Shown here one piece after another: positions 8,325 to 17,436 of a stretch of DNA of 34,358 bases. Made by a program: the position numbers and the translations under genes. The number at the start of each line of letters is the position of its first letter. The first letter of the stretch is position 1. The notes under the pieces are model-generated. The model was not told where the DNA came from, did not search any database, and worked only from the letters and a program-made list of their open reading frames with translations. The stretch is from an uncultured Clostridia bacterium (GTDB taxonomy: Bacteria > Bacillota > Clostridia > UBA1381): the NCBI GenBank assembly GCA_944390495.1, contig CALXQE010000053.1:1-34358 (forward strand), read 5' to 3'.

Positions 8325-9343
8325 TAGAATTGGTCTAAAAATCTTAAATCATTTTCAAAGAATAGTCTAAGGTCATTTATATCATACTTACCCATAGCAA
8401 TTCTTTCCAGTCCGATACCAAACGCAAAGCCGGAATAAATTTCCGGATCAATACCGCAGTTTGCAAGCACTTTAGGATGTACCATACCGCAGCCTAAAAT
8501 TTCAATCCAGCCTTCACCCTTACATACGCTGCAGCCCTTACCGCCGCACGAGAAACATGAAATATCAACCTCTGCCGACGGCTCTGTAAATGGGAAGTGG
8601 TGAGGTCTGAAACGTACCTTTGTGTCTTCACCATACAAACGGTGAATAAACATTTCAAGCGTGCCCTTTAAGTCCGCCATCGTTACACCCTTATCCACAA
8701 CAAGCCCTTCTATCTGATGAAATACAGGTGAATGTGTTGCGTCAACTGCATCACTTCTGTAAACTCTTCCCGGTGCAATAACTCTTATAGGTGGCTTAGT
8801 CTTTTCCATTACACGAACCTGTATAGGTGATGTTTGTGTTCTTAAAACTATATTATCTGTAATATAGAATGTGTCCTGTGTATCTCTTGCAGGATGGTTA
8901 GGCGGAATGTTAAGTGCCTCAAAGTTATAATAATCGTATTCAACCTCCGGTCCTTCCGCTATTTCAAAACCCATTCCTATAAATGTATTTTTTATGTTAT
9001 TCATTACCTTTGTAAGAGGATGAAGTTTTCCCGTCTTTTGTGCTCTTCCCGGCATTGTAACATCAATAACTTCACTCTTTAATTTCATTTCTTCAAGCTT
9101 TTGTGAAATTTCAGCCTTTTTAGTATCAATATGATTTTCTATTGTACTTCTGATTTCATTTGCAAGTGCACCTATAACAGGTCTTTCTTCTTTTGTAAGC
9201 TGTCCCATACCCTTAAGCACTGCCGTAAGCTCACCTTTTTTACCAAGGAACTTAATTCTTGCTTCTTCAAGCGTTTCAATGTCAACTGCATTTTCAAGAA
9301 CTGCAAGTGCATTTTTCTTAATTTCTTCCAACTTTTGTTTCAT
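8324..9343 (-). CDS. pheS: Phenylalanine--tRNA ligase alpha subunit
   Basis: 339-aa class II aminoacyl-tRNA synthetase catalytic subunit. An N-terminal coiled-coil (about 1-85) is followed by the core with [20 protein letters not shown], motif 2 region [22 protein letters not shown], a four-cysteine zinc-like cluster [12 protein letters not shown] (found in many Firmicute PheS), and motif 3 [15 protein letters not shown]. The start is the ATG at 9341-9343 ([10 protein letters not shown]), behind AGGAAAGGAA. An in-frame GTG at 9398-9400 would lie inside the T-box terminator and is rejected. It is the first gene after the T-box leader; the kinase-like gene starts in its stop codon. Confidence 0.97.
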   Translation of the reverse strand: MKQKLEEIKKNALAVLENAVDIETLEEARIKFLGKKGELTAVLKGMGQLTKEERPVIGALANEIRSTIENHIDTKKAEISQKLEEMKLKSEVIDVTMPGRAQKTGKLHPLTKVMNNIKNTFIGMGFEIAEGPEVEYDYYNFEALNIPPNHPARDTQDTFYITDNIVLRTQTSPIQVRVMEKTKPPIRVIAPGRVYRSDAVDATHSPVFHQIEGLVVDKGVTMADLKGTLEMFIHRLYGEDTKVRFRPHHFPFTEPSAEVDISCFSCGGKGCSVCKGEGWIEILGCGMVHPKVLANCGIDPEIYSGFAFGIGLERIAMGKYDINDLRLFFENDLRFLDQF

Positions 9344-9365
9344 TTTGATTTTCCTTTCCTCAAAA

Positions 9366-9635
9366 AATAAAAAGTGCTTCGTCCTCAAGGGACGAAGCAC
9401 ACTAAATTACAAACTCCGCGGTACCACCCGACTTCCGGTATTTTACCGGCACTCTATTATGTATAACGGCACTACCCGTCACAGGCTACTTTAAAAATGT
9501 TCACCCATGAAGCTCCGGAATGAAATTTCAAATATATTCTTACCGCACGGACTCACAGCTCAATAATCCATACTCTCTTTTGGCGAAATATATCCTACTT
9601 TGTTCCATCATTGCCTTTAAATATTCAGTTCAATT
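9366..9635 (-). promoter_or_regulatory. T-box riboswitch leader controlling pheS-pheT
   Basis: On the minus strand the conserved T-box GGGTGGTACCGCG lies at plus 9417-9429. It is followed by a terminator hairpin GTGCTTCGTCC...GGACGAAGCAC (plus 9374-9400) and a T-rich tract, and ends 23 bases before the pheS ATG. Upstream, Stem I features are present (AGAGAGTATGG, then TGGGTGAAC after the specifier region). A TTC (Phe) codon followed by A lies at plus 9522-9524, a plausible specifier; a second TTC four bases on is an alternative. Uncharged tRNA-Phe should stabilise the antiterminator and allow transcription of pheS, the kinase-like gene and pheT. The T-box sequence pairs with the 5' part of the terminator as expected for the family. 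Confidence 0.95.
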
Positions 9636-9639
9636 ACAT

Positions 9640-9668
9640 TTTATATCATATTAAAACAATTTTGTCAA
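9640..9668 (-). promoter_or_regulatory. Promoter of the T-box/pheST transcript
   Basis: On the minus strand TTGACA (plus 9663-9668), 17 bases, TATAAA (plus 9640-9645). The predicted transcription start is near 9633, at the beginning of the T-box leader. No terminator separates it from the gene ending at 9698, so some read-through from the addBA operon is possible. Confidence 0.85.
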
Positions 9669-9697
9669 GTATTTTATATGAAATTGCACCGTAAAAT

Positions 9698-10048
9698 TTA
9701 TCTTGGGCTTATAAGTGAAGAGTCAGAAGGTGTAGGACTTGATGTTGGTAAAGGCGAACCTGTCGGTGTTGGCATTATTGTAGGACGACTTTCAAGTTCT
9801 GCCTTTAGATTTTCATTTTCCTCTTTAAGTTTTGCAATTTCGTCATTTAGTTCACCTATTTGTATTTTTAAATCTGTGTTTTCCTCCACAGCAGTAGAAA
9901 CTTGTTCCATATTTTCACCGTCACTTCCGGCAATTATACCTATTACAAATATACCTACCAAAATAATAACCACAGCCACAATTACTGCTGTAATAATTTT
10001 TTTACCCTTTTTCTTCTTTTTTAAATTATAATTACCGTAGCTTACCAT
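9698..10048 (-). CDS. Small membrane protein with coiled coil and Pro/Ser/Thr-rich tail
   Basis: 116-aa protein of unknown function. A basic N terminus (NLKKKKKGKK) precedes one transmembrane segment (about residues 19-40, rich in Ile/Val). A short charged coiled coil follows (about 50-86, with LNDEIAKLKEENENLKAEL), then a low-complexity tail with TPTGSPLPTSSPTPSDSS. The positive-inside pattern places the coiled coil and tail outside the cell. ATG with AGGTG eight bases upstream; 24 bases after addA, so it is probably the last gene of the addB-addA transcript. I do not recognise a family; septum-initiator-like small proteins have a similar plan, but nothing specific supports that. Confidence 0.68.
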   Translation of the reverse strand: MVSYGNYNLKKKKKGKKIITAVIVAVVIILVGIFVIGIIAGSDGENMEQVSTAVEENTDLKIQIGELNDEIAKLKEENENLKAELESRPTIMPTPTGSPLPTSSPTPSDSSLISPR

Positions 10049-10072
10049 ATTTTTTCACCTCATAATTTTGCA

Positions 10073-13000
10073 TTAGTCTAATTGTACCACACTTTGCGGA
10101 GAAAATAAATACAAATATTTTTCTTTTACCGGTTTTTTCAATATTTTTTCCATTGCGTATCCGTAAAGCTCTATTTGCTTTCTGTATTTTTCACTTACCT
10201 TTTTCTGTTCTTCTTCACTTATACATTTGTCAGTCTTGTAATCCACAAGAACTATACTTCCGTCATTTTTTTCATAGTATAAATCTATAATACCCTGAAC
10301 CATAACCTTTTCATCGCTGTATTTGTCTTCTAATGTGGGGTCATATTCATTAGCACTTATTTCTATTTCAAAGGCACTTTCACGATATATATTTTTTGCC
10401 TGAAGCATATCCTTTCCTGTACTGCTTTTAAAAAATCCATATATATTTTCACATATCATATTTTTTAATTTACTATCCTGTGATATTTCCTCATCTATCT
10501 GTCCATCATTTGCAATACGCTCAAATTCATCTTTTATAAAATCCATGTATTTATCATCTGAAATTTCACGCAGTCTATTAATATCTATAAAAGCCATAAG
10601 CTGATGATGTGCTGTACCTATTTGTGCACCTGATTTTTGAGATGATAAAAATTTAGGCTTTTGTACCATATATACAGGATTATCTATCTGCACTGCTTCT
10701 TCCTCAGCCATTTCCTTTATTGCTGTTACACTTGTCTTTGCAGGTATTTCACCGCTTCTTTTGTATGGATATTTAAAATCAAGAATCTTTCCTACAAGCT
10801 CCTTTACAGCGTCTTTATCACTAATTTCAATTACCTTTTTTTCTTTATTTTCTTCATAATCCGTATCAATGCTTGTAATCACTTCGTCACCTGTTTTCCA
10901 TACAGTGCCCAAACATTCACATGCCGGTATAATCCAATCAGAAAATGATTTTACAGCTTTATTTGCACCATGAGGAAGTTCTTTTCTCCCCGAAAGAGCT
11001 TTCATTGTATCAAGATACTCATTGTATTTTTCTTCGTTTTTAAATGTCTTTACAGCCGTTACAATAAGTTTTTCCTTTGCTCTTGTCATTGCCACATACA
11101 AAAGACGCATTTCTTCCGAAATACTCTCTCTTTCATTTACGTCGTTTATATAACGGTTAAACATCAACTTTTTGCTGTATAGATTTTCATAATTATAGTA
11201 ATCCATACCAAGTCCTAAATCTTTATGAAGAAGAATTTTATTTGTAACACTTGCATTAGATTTTCTGAATTTTACTTCCGTACCAACAAGAAACACTATC
11301 GGTGATTCAAGGCCTTTACTTTTATGAATTGTCATAATCCTCACAACATTATGATTTTCATTTATAAGCTTTGCACCGCCGATATCCTCATTCCTGCTTT
11401 CTACACGTTCTATGTATCTTATAAAATTAAAGATACCTTTAAATCCGGAGGACTCAAACTTCTTTGCCCTCTCATAAAGTAATTTTAAATTTGCCTGTGA
11501 TTCATTTCCTCCCTCAATAGAACCCATTAAATCGTATATGCCTGTTTCCTCGTACAACGTCCATATAAGCGACGCAATGGACTTTGTCTTTACATAACCT
11601 CTCCATCTTTCTAAATCATTTAAAAAGTACCTGCATTTATCAGATATTTTTTTCTCCATTCCTGTTCCTTTTTCATATTTTGAATAATTTAAAACAGCAT
11701 CATAAAAAGATGTGTGCTTAGCGAAAATACGAATCTTGGCAAGCTCGTTTTCATCAAATCCACCTATCGGCGAACGCATTATGGCAACAAGCGGTATATC
11801 CTGTCTGTGGTTATTTATAAGAGTTATAAGGGAAAGCATAAGTCTTATTTCACGTCTGTCAAAGTATTCTGCCTTTTGTACAAAAGCAGGTATTCCATGA
11901 TTACTTAAAATTTCACCCACAACCGAACTTCTTGTCCTTATACTTCTCATAAGTATTAAAAAATCTCTGTACTCTACACGTCTGTACTTACCGTCACCGT
12001 CATATACCATATACCCAGAATCAACCATTTCACGTATTCGCTTGGCAATGTACGTAGCCTCCGCACGTGCCAACGTAACATCTTCTTCCTTTTCATCTTT
12101 TATAACTGCTATTCTGTAAAGTTCAGGTTTGTATCCTATCTCTTTGTTTGCGGGATTTAAATGATTGTCACCGTCAATATAACATTCCTTATCATCATCA
12201 CGTTTTAACGCTTCATCATCGTTATAATCCACATCTCCGACTTCATCGGTCATGACCCTTGAAAAAATATCGTTTACGCCTAAAATAACTTCTTTTCGGC
12301 TTCTGAAATTATCGGAAAGAAGTATTCTCTTACCTTTACTTTCTGATTTTGCATACTCATTTCCCTTTGTTTTAAATATTGTTGGGTCACCGCCTCTAAA
12401 ACGATATATACTCTGTTTTAAGTCACCAACCATAAACATATTTGAATTATCCCGTGATATTGATGTAAATATTGCGTCCTGAAGTCCGTTTGTGTCCTGA
12501 TACTCGTCTATCAGTATTTCCTCGTATCTTTGTGCATATTCTTCTCGTATGTTCTCATTTTCGTGAAATAATCTGTATGCAAGGTGTTCAACATCTGAAA
12601 ATGATTTTTCATTTTTCAGTGTTTTATTTTCCTCATATCTTGCCATAAATTCCTTAACAAGCCATACTATATCATCAACATTTTGTTTTATTTCCTCTGC
12701 GTGAATTAACTTATTAAAGTTCTCCGTATCTATATTAGGAAGTACCTCTATACTTTCACGAAGATTGCTCCTTAAATATTTAAGATTTAAATAATAATAT
12801 CTCCAATCTTCATCTGACGCAATTTTCTTTTTAGGCGGTGTATCTCTGTTAGTTCCAAGTGTGCTTTTATCGGCTGCATACTTTTTATAAATTTTAGCAC
12901 CGTCATCAAGTGTTTCCATATTTTTAATTTCTCTTACCGCTTCTTCACCGACTTTTATTTTTTCCCAAATACTGCCCCAGTATTTCGTGTATATGTCGCC

Positions 13001-13786
13001 TTTAACTTTTTTATCTTCTTCAAAATATTTTTCTGCACACTCTGCCATTTTTAAGGCAAGTTTTTCCCACTTATCACCATGTTCAGCCAAAATTTCATTT
13101 TTATGCTGTTTTAAGAAAATCTCCTGCACCCACTTACTTTTTGTCATGTCTTCATCATACATTTGTGCTTTTTCATCAAGCCATTTATCAGGTTGAGGAA
13201 ATGACTGTATAAAGTTATATATTTTTAGAACCTCTTTTTTTAATCCCTCATCATCACGATTAGAAGCATAAATATCAGTAAGCCGTTCAAATCTCTCCTT
13301 TACATCTAAATCGCTTGTTTCATAAAACTGTAAAAACAGTTCATCAAGTGTATCCTCCGCAAGCATTTCGCCTTCACTTTTATCCATAATATTAAAATTA
13401 GGATCAATTCCAAGCACATGGAAATTGTTTTTAACAACTCTCAAACAAAAGGCATCTATCGTATTAATATCCGCATTTACAGCCATATATATCTGCTCTT
13501 TAAGACGCTTACTGCGTTTTTCGTCGCCTTCTTTTAATGCCTTTCTAAATTCTGAATTTATACGGTTTATGATTCTTTCTTTCATTTCCTGGGCACTTGC
13601 TTCGGTGAATGTAACAATAAGAAGTCTGTCTATTGAGATAGGATTTTCGTTCCTCATTATCATATTAACTATTCGCTCAACCAATACTGCCGTTTTACCT
13701 GAACCGGCTGCCGCTGACACTATTATATTCCCCTCACCGGACGATTCATAAATTGCCCTTTCCTGGGCCTTTGTCCATTTAGGCAT
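10073..13786 (-). CDS. addA: ATP-dependent helicase/nuclease subunit A
   Basis: 1237-aa UvrD/Rep-family helicase with a C-terminal RecB-type nuclease, the size expected for AddA. It begins MPKWTKAQERAIYESSG (Q motif) and has Walker A AAAGSGKT (residues 25-32), IDAFCLRVV, the DEYQDTN motif II, GDLKQSIYRFRGGDP (motif III), NFRSR (IV), VVRIMTIHKSKGLE (V) and RLLYVAMTRAKEKL (VI). The nuclease motif VLVDYKTDK is near residue 1190. With AddB it resects double-strand breaks up to a Chi-like site for RecA-dependent repair. The ATG lies within the end of addB (8-base overlap), with GGAGGAAG immediately upstream. Followed by the small membrane protein gene. Confidence 0.96.
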   Translation of the reverse strand: MPKWTKAQERAIYESSGEGNIIVSAAAGSGKTAVLVERIVNMIMRNENPISIDRLLIVTFTEASAQEMKERIINRINSEFRKALKEGDEKRSKRLKEQIYMAVNADINTIDAFCLRVVKNNFHVLGIDPNFNIMDKSEGEMLAEDTLDELFLQFYETSDLDVKERFERLTDIYASNRDDEGLKKEVLKIYNFIQSFPQPDKWLDEKAQMYDEDMTKSKWVQEIFLKQHKNEILAEHGDKWEKLALKMAECAEKYFEEDKKVKGDIYTKYWGSIWEKIKVGEEAVREIKNMETLDDGAKIYKKYAADKSTLGTNRDTPPKKKIASDEDWRYYYLNLKYLRSNLRESIEVLPNIDTENFNKLIHAEEIKQNVDDIVWLVKEFMARYEENKTLKNEKSFSDVEHLAYRLFHENENIREEYAQRYEEILIDEYQDTNGLQDAIFTSISRDNSNMFMVGDLKQSIYRFRGGDPTIFKTKGNEYAKSESKGKRILLSDNFRSRKEVILGVNDIFSRVMTDEVGDVDYNDDEALKRDDDKECYIDGDNHLNPANKEIGYKPELYRIAVIKDEKEEDVTLARAEATYIAKRIREMVDSGYMVYDGDGKYRRVEYRDFLILMRSIRTRSSVVGEILSNHGIPAFVQKAEYFDRREIRLMLSLITLINNHRQDIPLVAIMRSPIGGFDENELAKIRIFAKHTSFYDAVLNYSKYEKGTGMEKKISDKCRYFLNDLERWRGYVKTKSIASLIWTLYEETGIYDLMGSIEGGNESQANLKLLYERAKKFESSGFKGIFNFIRYIERVESRNEDIGGAKLINENHNVVRIMTIHKSKGLESPIVFLVGTEVKFRKSNASVTNKILLHKDLGLGMDYYNYENLYSKKLMFNRYINDVNERESISEEMRLLYVAMTRAKEKLIVTAVKTFKNEEKYNEYLDTMKALSGRKELPHGANKAVKSFSDWIIPACECLGTVWKTGDEVITSIDTDYEENKEKKVIEISDKDAVKELVGKILDFKYPYKRSGEIPAKTSVTAIKEMAEEEAVQIDNPVYMVQKPKFLSSQKSGAQIGTAHHQLMAFIDINRLREISDDKYMDFIKDEFERIANDGQIDEEISQDSKLKNMICENIYGFFKSSTGKDMLQAKNIYRESAFEIEISANEYDPTLEDKYSDEKVMVQGIIDLYYEKNDGSIVLVDYKTDKCISEEEQKKVSEKYRKQIELYGYAMEKILKKPVKEKYLYLFSPQSVVQLD

Positions 13787-16700
13787 CTTCCTCTTCCTCC
13801 TTAATCATTGCACCGATATTTTTCATTTTCTCCCAAGCTTCTTTACTTGTCCCCTCCGGCACTCTTCCTACACAGTTCTTTTCATCAAACTTACATACCG
13901 CTTTATAATCACAGTATACACAAACTCCTCCGTTGGAATTTGAAATATATGGACTTAGCTGTATTTCTCCGTTTCTTATTCTGTCATCCATATTAACAAC
14001 TGTATCTTGTACATGACGCATAAGTCCGTTAATTTCAAGGTCTGTTTTGTATCCTGAAAGACCGGTTCTTTTATTTACTATATTTAAATGCTTTATTTCA
14101 CCGTTTTGAATATACTGAATATCCATATTGTAAAATAATTTATCCCTGTCCTCTTCCTGTTCACTTACAAAACTTAGTCCGTCCATAGCCATATCATTAC
14201 TGCCGCTGTCAAGCAATACTTCATCGCTGACAGTTGCATCAGCAGTTGTATAAACATCACGAACAGACGTATAATACACACCTGCCACCTTTGGATTTTT
14301 GCCTTCCTCTTTCATTATCTTTGCCGCAGCAAGTGCATACAAAACCATCTGCATATTGTAACCATTTGCAATATTTACAATATCAAAATTTGTACTTCCT
14401 GTTTTGTAGTCAATAATTCTGATATACACATCTCCGTCCTTTGTCTGGCATGTATCTATTCTGTCAATAATACCTTTTATTCTAACTTTTTCTGAGATAT
14501 CTGTTTCAAATTCAAATTCCATACCGTATTCGGCAAAATTACCTGCCGATAAACTCTTCTGTACAAGTTTAGATGCATAAGATACTGTTCGTCCCATTCG
14601 TTTAAAAATCGCAGCAGTACGCTCTTTATCACGCACATTTGATTTTAACATATTTTCACATGTTAAATTCACTATTTCCTCGAGAATATCCTGACGATTT
14701 TTGTCAGTTAAATTTCTCCATTTTTCAATCTTTTCTTCATTACTCTCAGCACCCTCTTCTACTATTTTACAAAATTCATGTATGATCTGGTGTGCATAGC
14801 TTCCCATATTCGCCGGATTTACAGACCATTCTTCTCTAACCGACGCACCAAGCCCATACTTTATAAAATATTCAAAGGGACAGCTTGCAAAGGTATTTAT
14901 TCTGCTGGCACTGTACGTTACCTTTCCTCCGTAAAGCATATTTGCTATATCGCTGTCAAGCATAATACCACGTTTGTCATAATAATCTGCACGTTTTATC
15001 AGTAACAGTATTTTTTTCCATTCACCCTTGTTTTTATACCAATCATATACAATATCCCATAACGGATTTTTATCACCGTCATATCTTGATGATAAATTTA
15101 TAAGCATTTTGTGGATTGTAGCCTGTGGCGTGGACAGATATACTTTGTCATTTTCAGCATTTTCTATAAGATTATCACTGATTTTAATTTTGGGAAATCT
15201 TCTTATTATGTCATTAACTATATGTGACGGACTTATGCTTCTTCCGTCACTGTCCTGTACACTGTAACTTATAAAAAGTTTTTCACTTACAGCACATAAA
15301 GCCCTGTACACCTTAAAATACTGTTCGTTCATTTTTTTCTTTGTATCAGGTGCAATTTTTATTCCGTATTTTTCTTCAAGGATATTTCTGTCGTTATCCG
15401 ATAAAAATCCTTCTGTTTTTATACCTGTCGGAAATGTACCGTTTTTTGCACCGACAATGAACATTGCCTTTACCTTTGAATGACTGCTTCTTTCAACACT
15501 TCCCACATATACCTGATCTATACCTGACGGAATTATACGTATCTCACACTTTGACAAACCAACTGCCATATAATCTGCAAAATCTTTAATATTCATTACT
15601 TCATTACCAAGTGCCGTTACCGCCTGGTCAAGTACATCTAATATAAGATTCCATATTTTTGTAAACTGTTCCCCTTCATTTAACATTCCTTTTTTATTAA
15701 ATGAAGAGATTTCTCCTTTAAGCCCTCTGTATAAATTTATATCGCATAGATATTCAAACAATGCAGCAGCAAATTCCTCTGCCGTTTTCTTTCCTTTTAC
15801 AGCAGCACTAAATTTTAGTGCAGGAGCCGCAATTTCACGTCTGAGATTTTCAATCACTTCAAAGTTTTTTTCTTCAGTTTCCATACCGAATGCCGTTGAT
15901 AATATATCATTTTCATTTGTCCATGGTTTGTCGTCTGACCACTTATTTTTACCTCTTATACCATATTTTAAAACAAAGTTTTCAAGTATATCAACTTCAC
16001 TTTGGTTAATAGGTTTGTATACACTGCCTTTTTTTCTGTATATAAATCCTGCACGAAGATAACGAAATATACTGTCATAGCTCCAGTCATCTTCAATCAG
16101 TCCGAAAAGTGACAAAATCTGCATAGCAATAGGATGGTCACTAAGAATTATTTTCCTATCGGTAAAATACGGTATTCCGTACTCAGTAAATACAGCCTCT
16201 GTGACATGTCTGTACTCTTCCTCATCACCGCATAAAAGTGCAATATCTCTGTAACGATACCCATCTTCCCTTATAAGCTCACCTATTTTACACGCTATTC
16301 TTTCTATTTCTCCATAGGTGTCTATGCTCTGAAACATTGATATATCATCTGTTTTTAAATCATATACAGTATCACCTGTCCAGTTTTTTAAAAGCGAATA
16401 TAACGCACTGTCTTTTTTTAGATGTGATAAACTTTCACCTGCTGTTAAATCACCCTCAAGTCCATAAATACAAGCAAGCTGTTCTATACTGTTAACCGTC
16501 TTTAAATTGCTTTCATATATATCATTTTCATCATCATTTAAACCGTAACATATACTTACCGTCATATGCACGCCACGTTTTAAAAGTGCTTCAAGTACGC
16601 AAAGCTGCTGCGGCATAAACCTGTCAAAACGATTTACCCATATATAAGTGTTGCTGTCAAAATCACTTCCCTTTTCTATTGCTAAAGCAAGTTCAAACAG

Positions 16701-17255
16701 GTCGTCCTCACTATCAGTACAGCCCGATTCATCTACATACTGAATATACCTTTCATAAACTGCCGAAAGAGCAATAAGTTTATTTTTTAAAGTATTATTA
16801 TCCGTTATATTTTCCGCCTGTTCTTTAAGCATTTGCGGTAGTATAAGATACCTTTTCATTTCACTTACAAGTGAAGAAGCAATATCAAGAAAACCCGGTT
16901 TTTTCATAGCCGAAATTAACCTCATATCCATACCGTCAAGTTTTTTTATTTCCTCACAGGCACTGTTTACAGCTTTATACAGTATTATCTGTTTTCCTGA
17001 TTCTGTCAAATGATTAAGACGTTTTGCACTTAAATAATTTATTGCCATTCGTCTTAATGTGACAACATCTATATTATTAATACCGGTACCTGAAAATTTT
17101 TGAACAAACATTTTTTCTGTTTCATAGGAATAGTGATCAGGTACAATCATAATACATTTTGCATTTGGATTTTCATTGTGCACACGCTCTATCATATCAA
17201 GGCATATTTTGCTTTTTCCCGAACATATACCGCCCTTTAAAATACTTATTCCCAT
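13779..17255 (-). CDS. addB: ATP-dependent helicase/nuclease subunit B
   Basis: 1158-aa AddB, an inactivated-helicase-fold subunit with its own nuclease. An N-terminal Walker A GGICSGKS (residues 8-15) is present. The nuclease motif RIIDYKTGS lies near residue 960. Four cysteines can form the Fe-S cluster that locks the nuclease domain: one in FASCPFEYFIKYG (around 800) plus C1112, C1115 and C1121 in CVYCDYKAVC. In the Bacillus enzyme AddB recognises Chi and degrades the 5' strand. ATG start with AAAGGGCGG about eight bases upstream. First gene of the operon; addA overlaps its last codons. Divergent from the HtrA-like protease gene. Confidence 0.95.
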   Translation of the reverse strand: MGISILKGGICSGKSKICLDMIERVHNENPNAKCIMIVPDHYSYETEKMFVQKFSGTGINNIDVVTLRRMAINYLSAKRLNHLTESGKQIILYKAVNSACEEIKKLDGMDMRLISAMKKPGFLDIASSLVSEMKRYLILPQMLKEQAENITDNNTLKNKLIALSAVYERYIQYVDESGCTDSEDDLFELALAIEKGSDFDSNTYIWVNRFDRFMPQQLCVLEALLKRGVHMTVSICYGLNDDENDIYESNLKTVNSIEQLACIYGLEGDLTAGESLSHLKKDSALYSLLKNWTGDTVYDLKTDDISMFQSIDTYGEIERIACKIGELIREDGYRYRDIALLCGDEEEYRHVTEAVFTEYGIPYFTDRKIILSDHPIAMQILSLFGLIEDDWSYDSIFRYLRAGFIYRKKGSVYKPINQSEVDILENFVLKYGIRGKNKWSDDKPWTNENDILSTAFGMETEEKNFEVIENLRREIAAPALKFSAAVKGKKTAEEFAAALFEYLCDINLYRGLKGEISSFNKKGMLNEGEQFTKIWNLILDVLDQAVTALGNEVMNIKDFADYMAVGLSKCEIRIIPSGIDQVYVGSVERSSHSKVKAMFIVGAKNGTFPTGIKTEGFLSDNDRNILEEKYGIKIAPDTKKKMNEQYFKVYRALCAVSEKLFISYSVQDSDGRSISPSHIVNDIIRRFPKIKISDNLIENAENDKVYLSTPQATIHKMLINLSSRYDGDKNPLWDIVYDWYKNKGEWKKILLLIKRADYYDKRGIMLDSDIANMLYGGKVTYSASRINTFASCPFEYFIKYGLGASVREEWSVNPANMGSYAHQIIHEFCKIVEEGAESNEEKIEKWRNLTDKNRQDILEEIVNLTCENMLKSNVRDKERTAAIFKRMGRTVSYASKLVQKSLSAGNFAEYGMEFEFETDISEKVRIKGIIDRIDTCQTKDGDVYIRIIDYKTGSTNFDIVNIANGYNMQMVLYALAAAKIMKEEGKNPKVAGVYYTSVRDVYTTADATVSDEVLLDSGSNDMAMDGLSFVSEQEEDRDKLFYNMDIQYIQNGEIKHLNIVNKRTGLSGYKTDLEINGLMRHVQDTVVNMDDRIRNGEIQLSPYISNSNGGVCVYCDYKAVCKFDEKNCVGRVPEGTSKEAWEKMKNIGAMIKEEEEDA

Positions 17256-17286
17256 ATAAATACCGCCCTTTCATAATATCTATTTA

Positions 17287-17316
17287 ATTATATCATACAT
17301 TTTGTACAAAAAAAAG
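17287..17316 (-). promoter_or_regulatory. Possible promoter of the addB-addA operon
   Basis: On the minus strand a perfect TATAAT (plus 17287-17292) sits 32 bases before the addB ATG. The -35 position, 17 bases upstream, is only a T-run, so the promoter is weak or helped by an A/T-tract UP-like element. Confidence 0.45.
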
Positions 17317-17380
17317 GACATATTTCTATACACTTAATTTACTAAAAAATACTTTTAACATAAATTCACTTTTAAGTATC

Positions 17381-17409
17381 TTGATTATTTATGCATATTG
17401 TGGTAAAAT
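17381..17409 (+). promoter_or_regulatory. Promoter of the HtrA-like protease operon
   Basis: TTGATT (17381-17386), 17 bases, TAAAAT (17404-17409). The coding start is 28 bases downstream. The -10 lies inside the palindrome described separately. Confidence 0.7.
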
Positions 17410-17416
17410 TTTACCA
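17401..17416. promoter_or_regulatory. 16-bp perfect palindrome overlapping the -10, candidate operator
   Basis: TGGTAAAATTTTACCA is an uninterrupted dyad that contains the -10 hexamer of the protease promoter. Such dyads are typical repressor half-sites, but no regulator is encoded nearby and the A/T-rich core could be chance. Confidence 0.4.
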
Positions 17417-17436
17417 AAGAAAGAAGGTGAAAAATA

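Noticed and set aside
9344..9400. Upstream GTG start for pheS
   Set aside because: It would place coding sequence inside the T-box terminator hairpin; the ATG at 9341-9343 has a proper ribosome site and matches the family N terminus.
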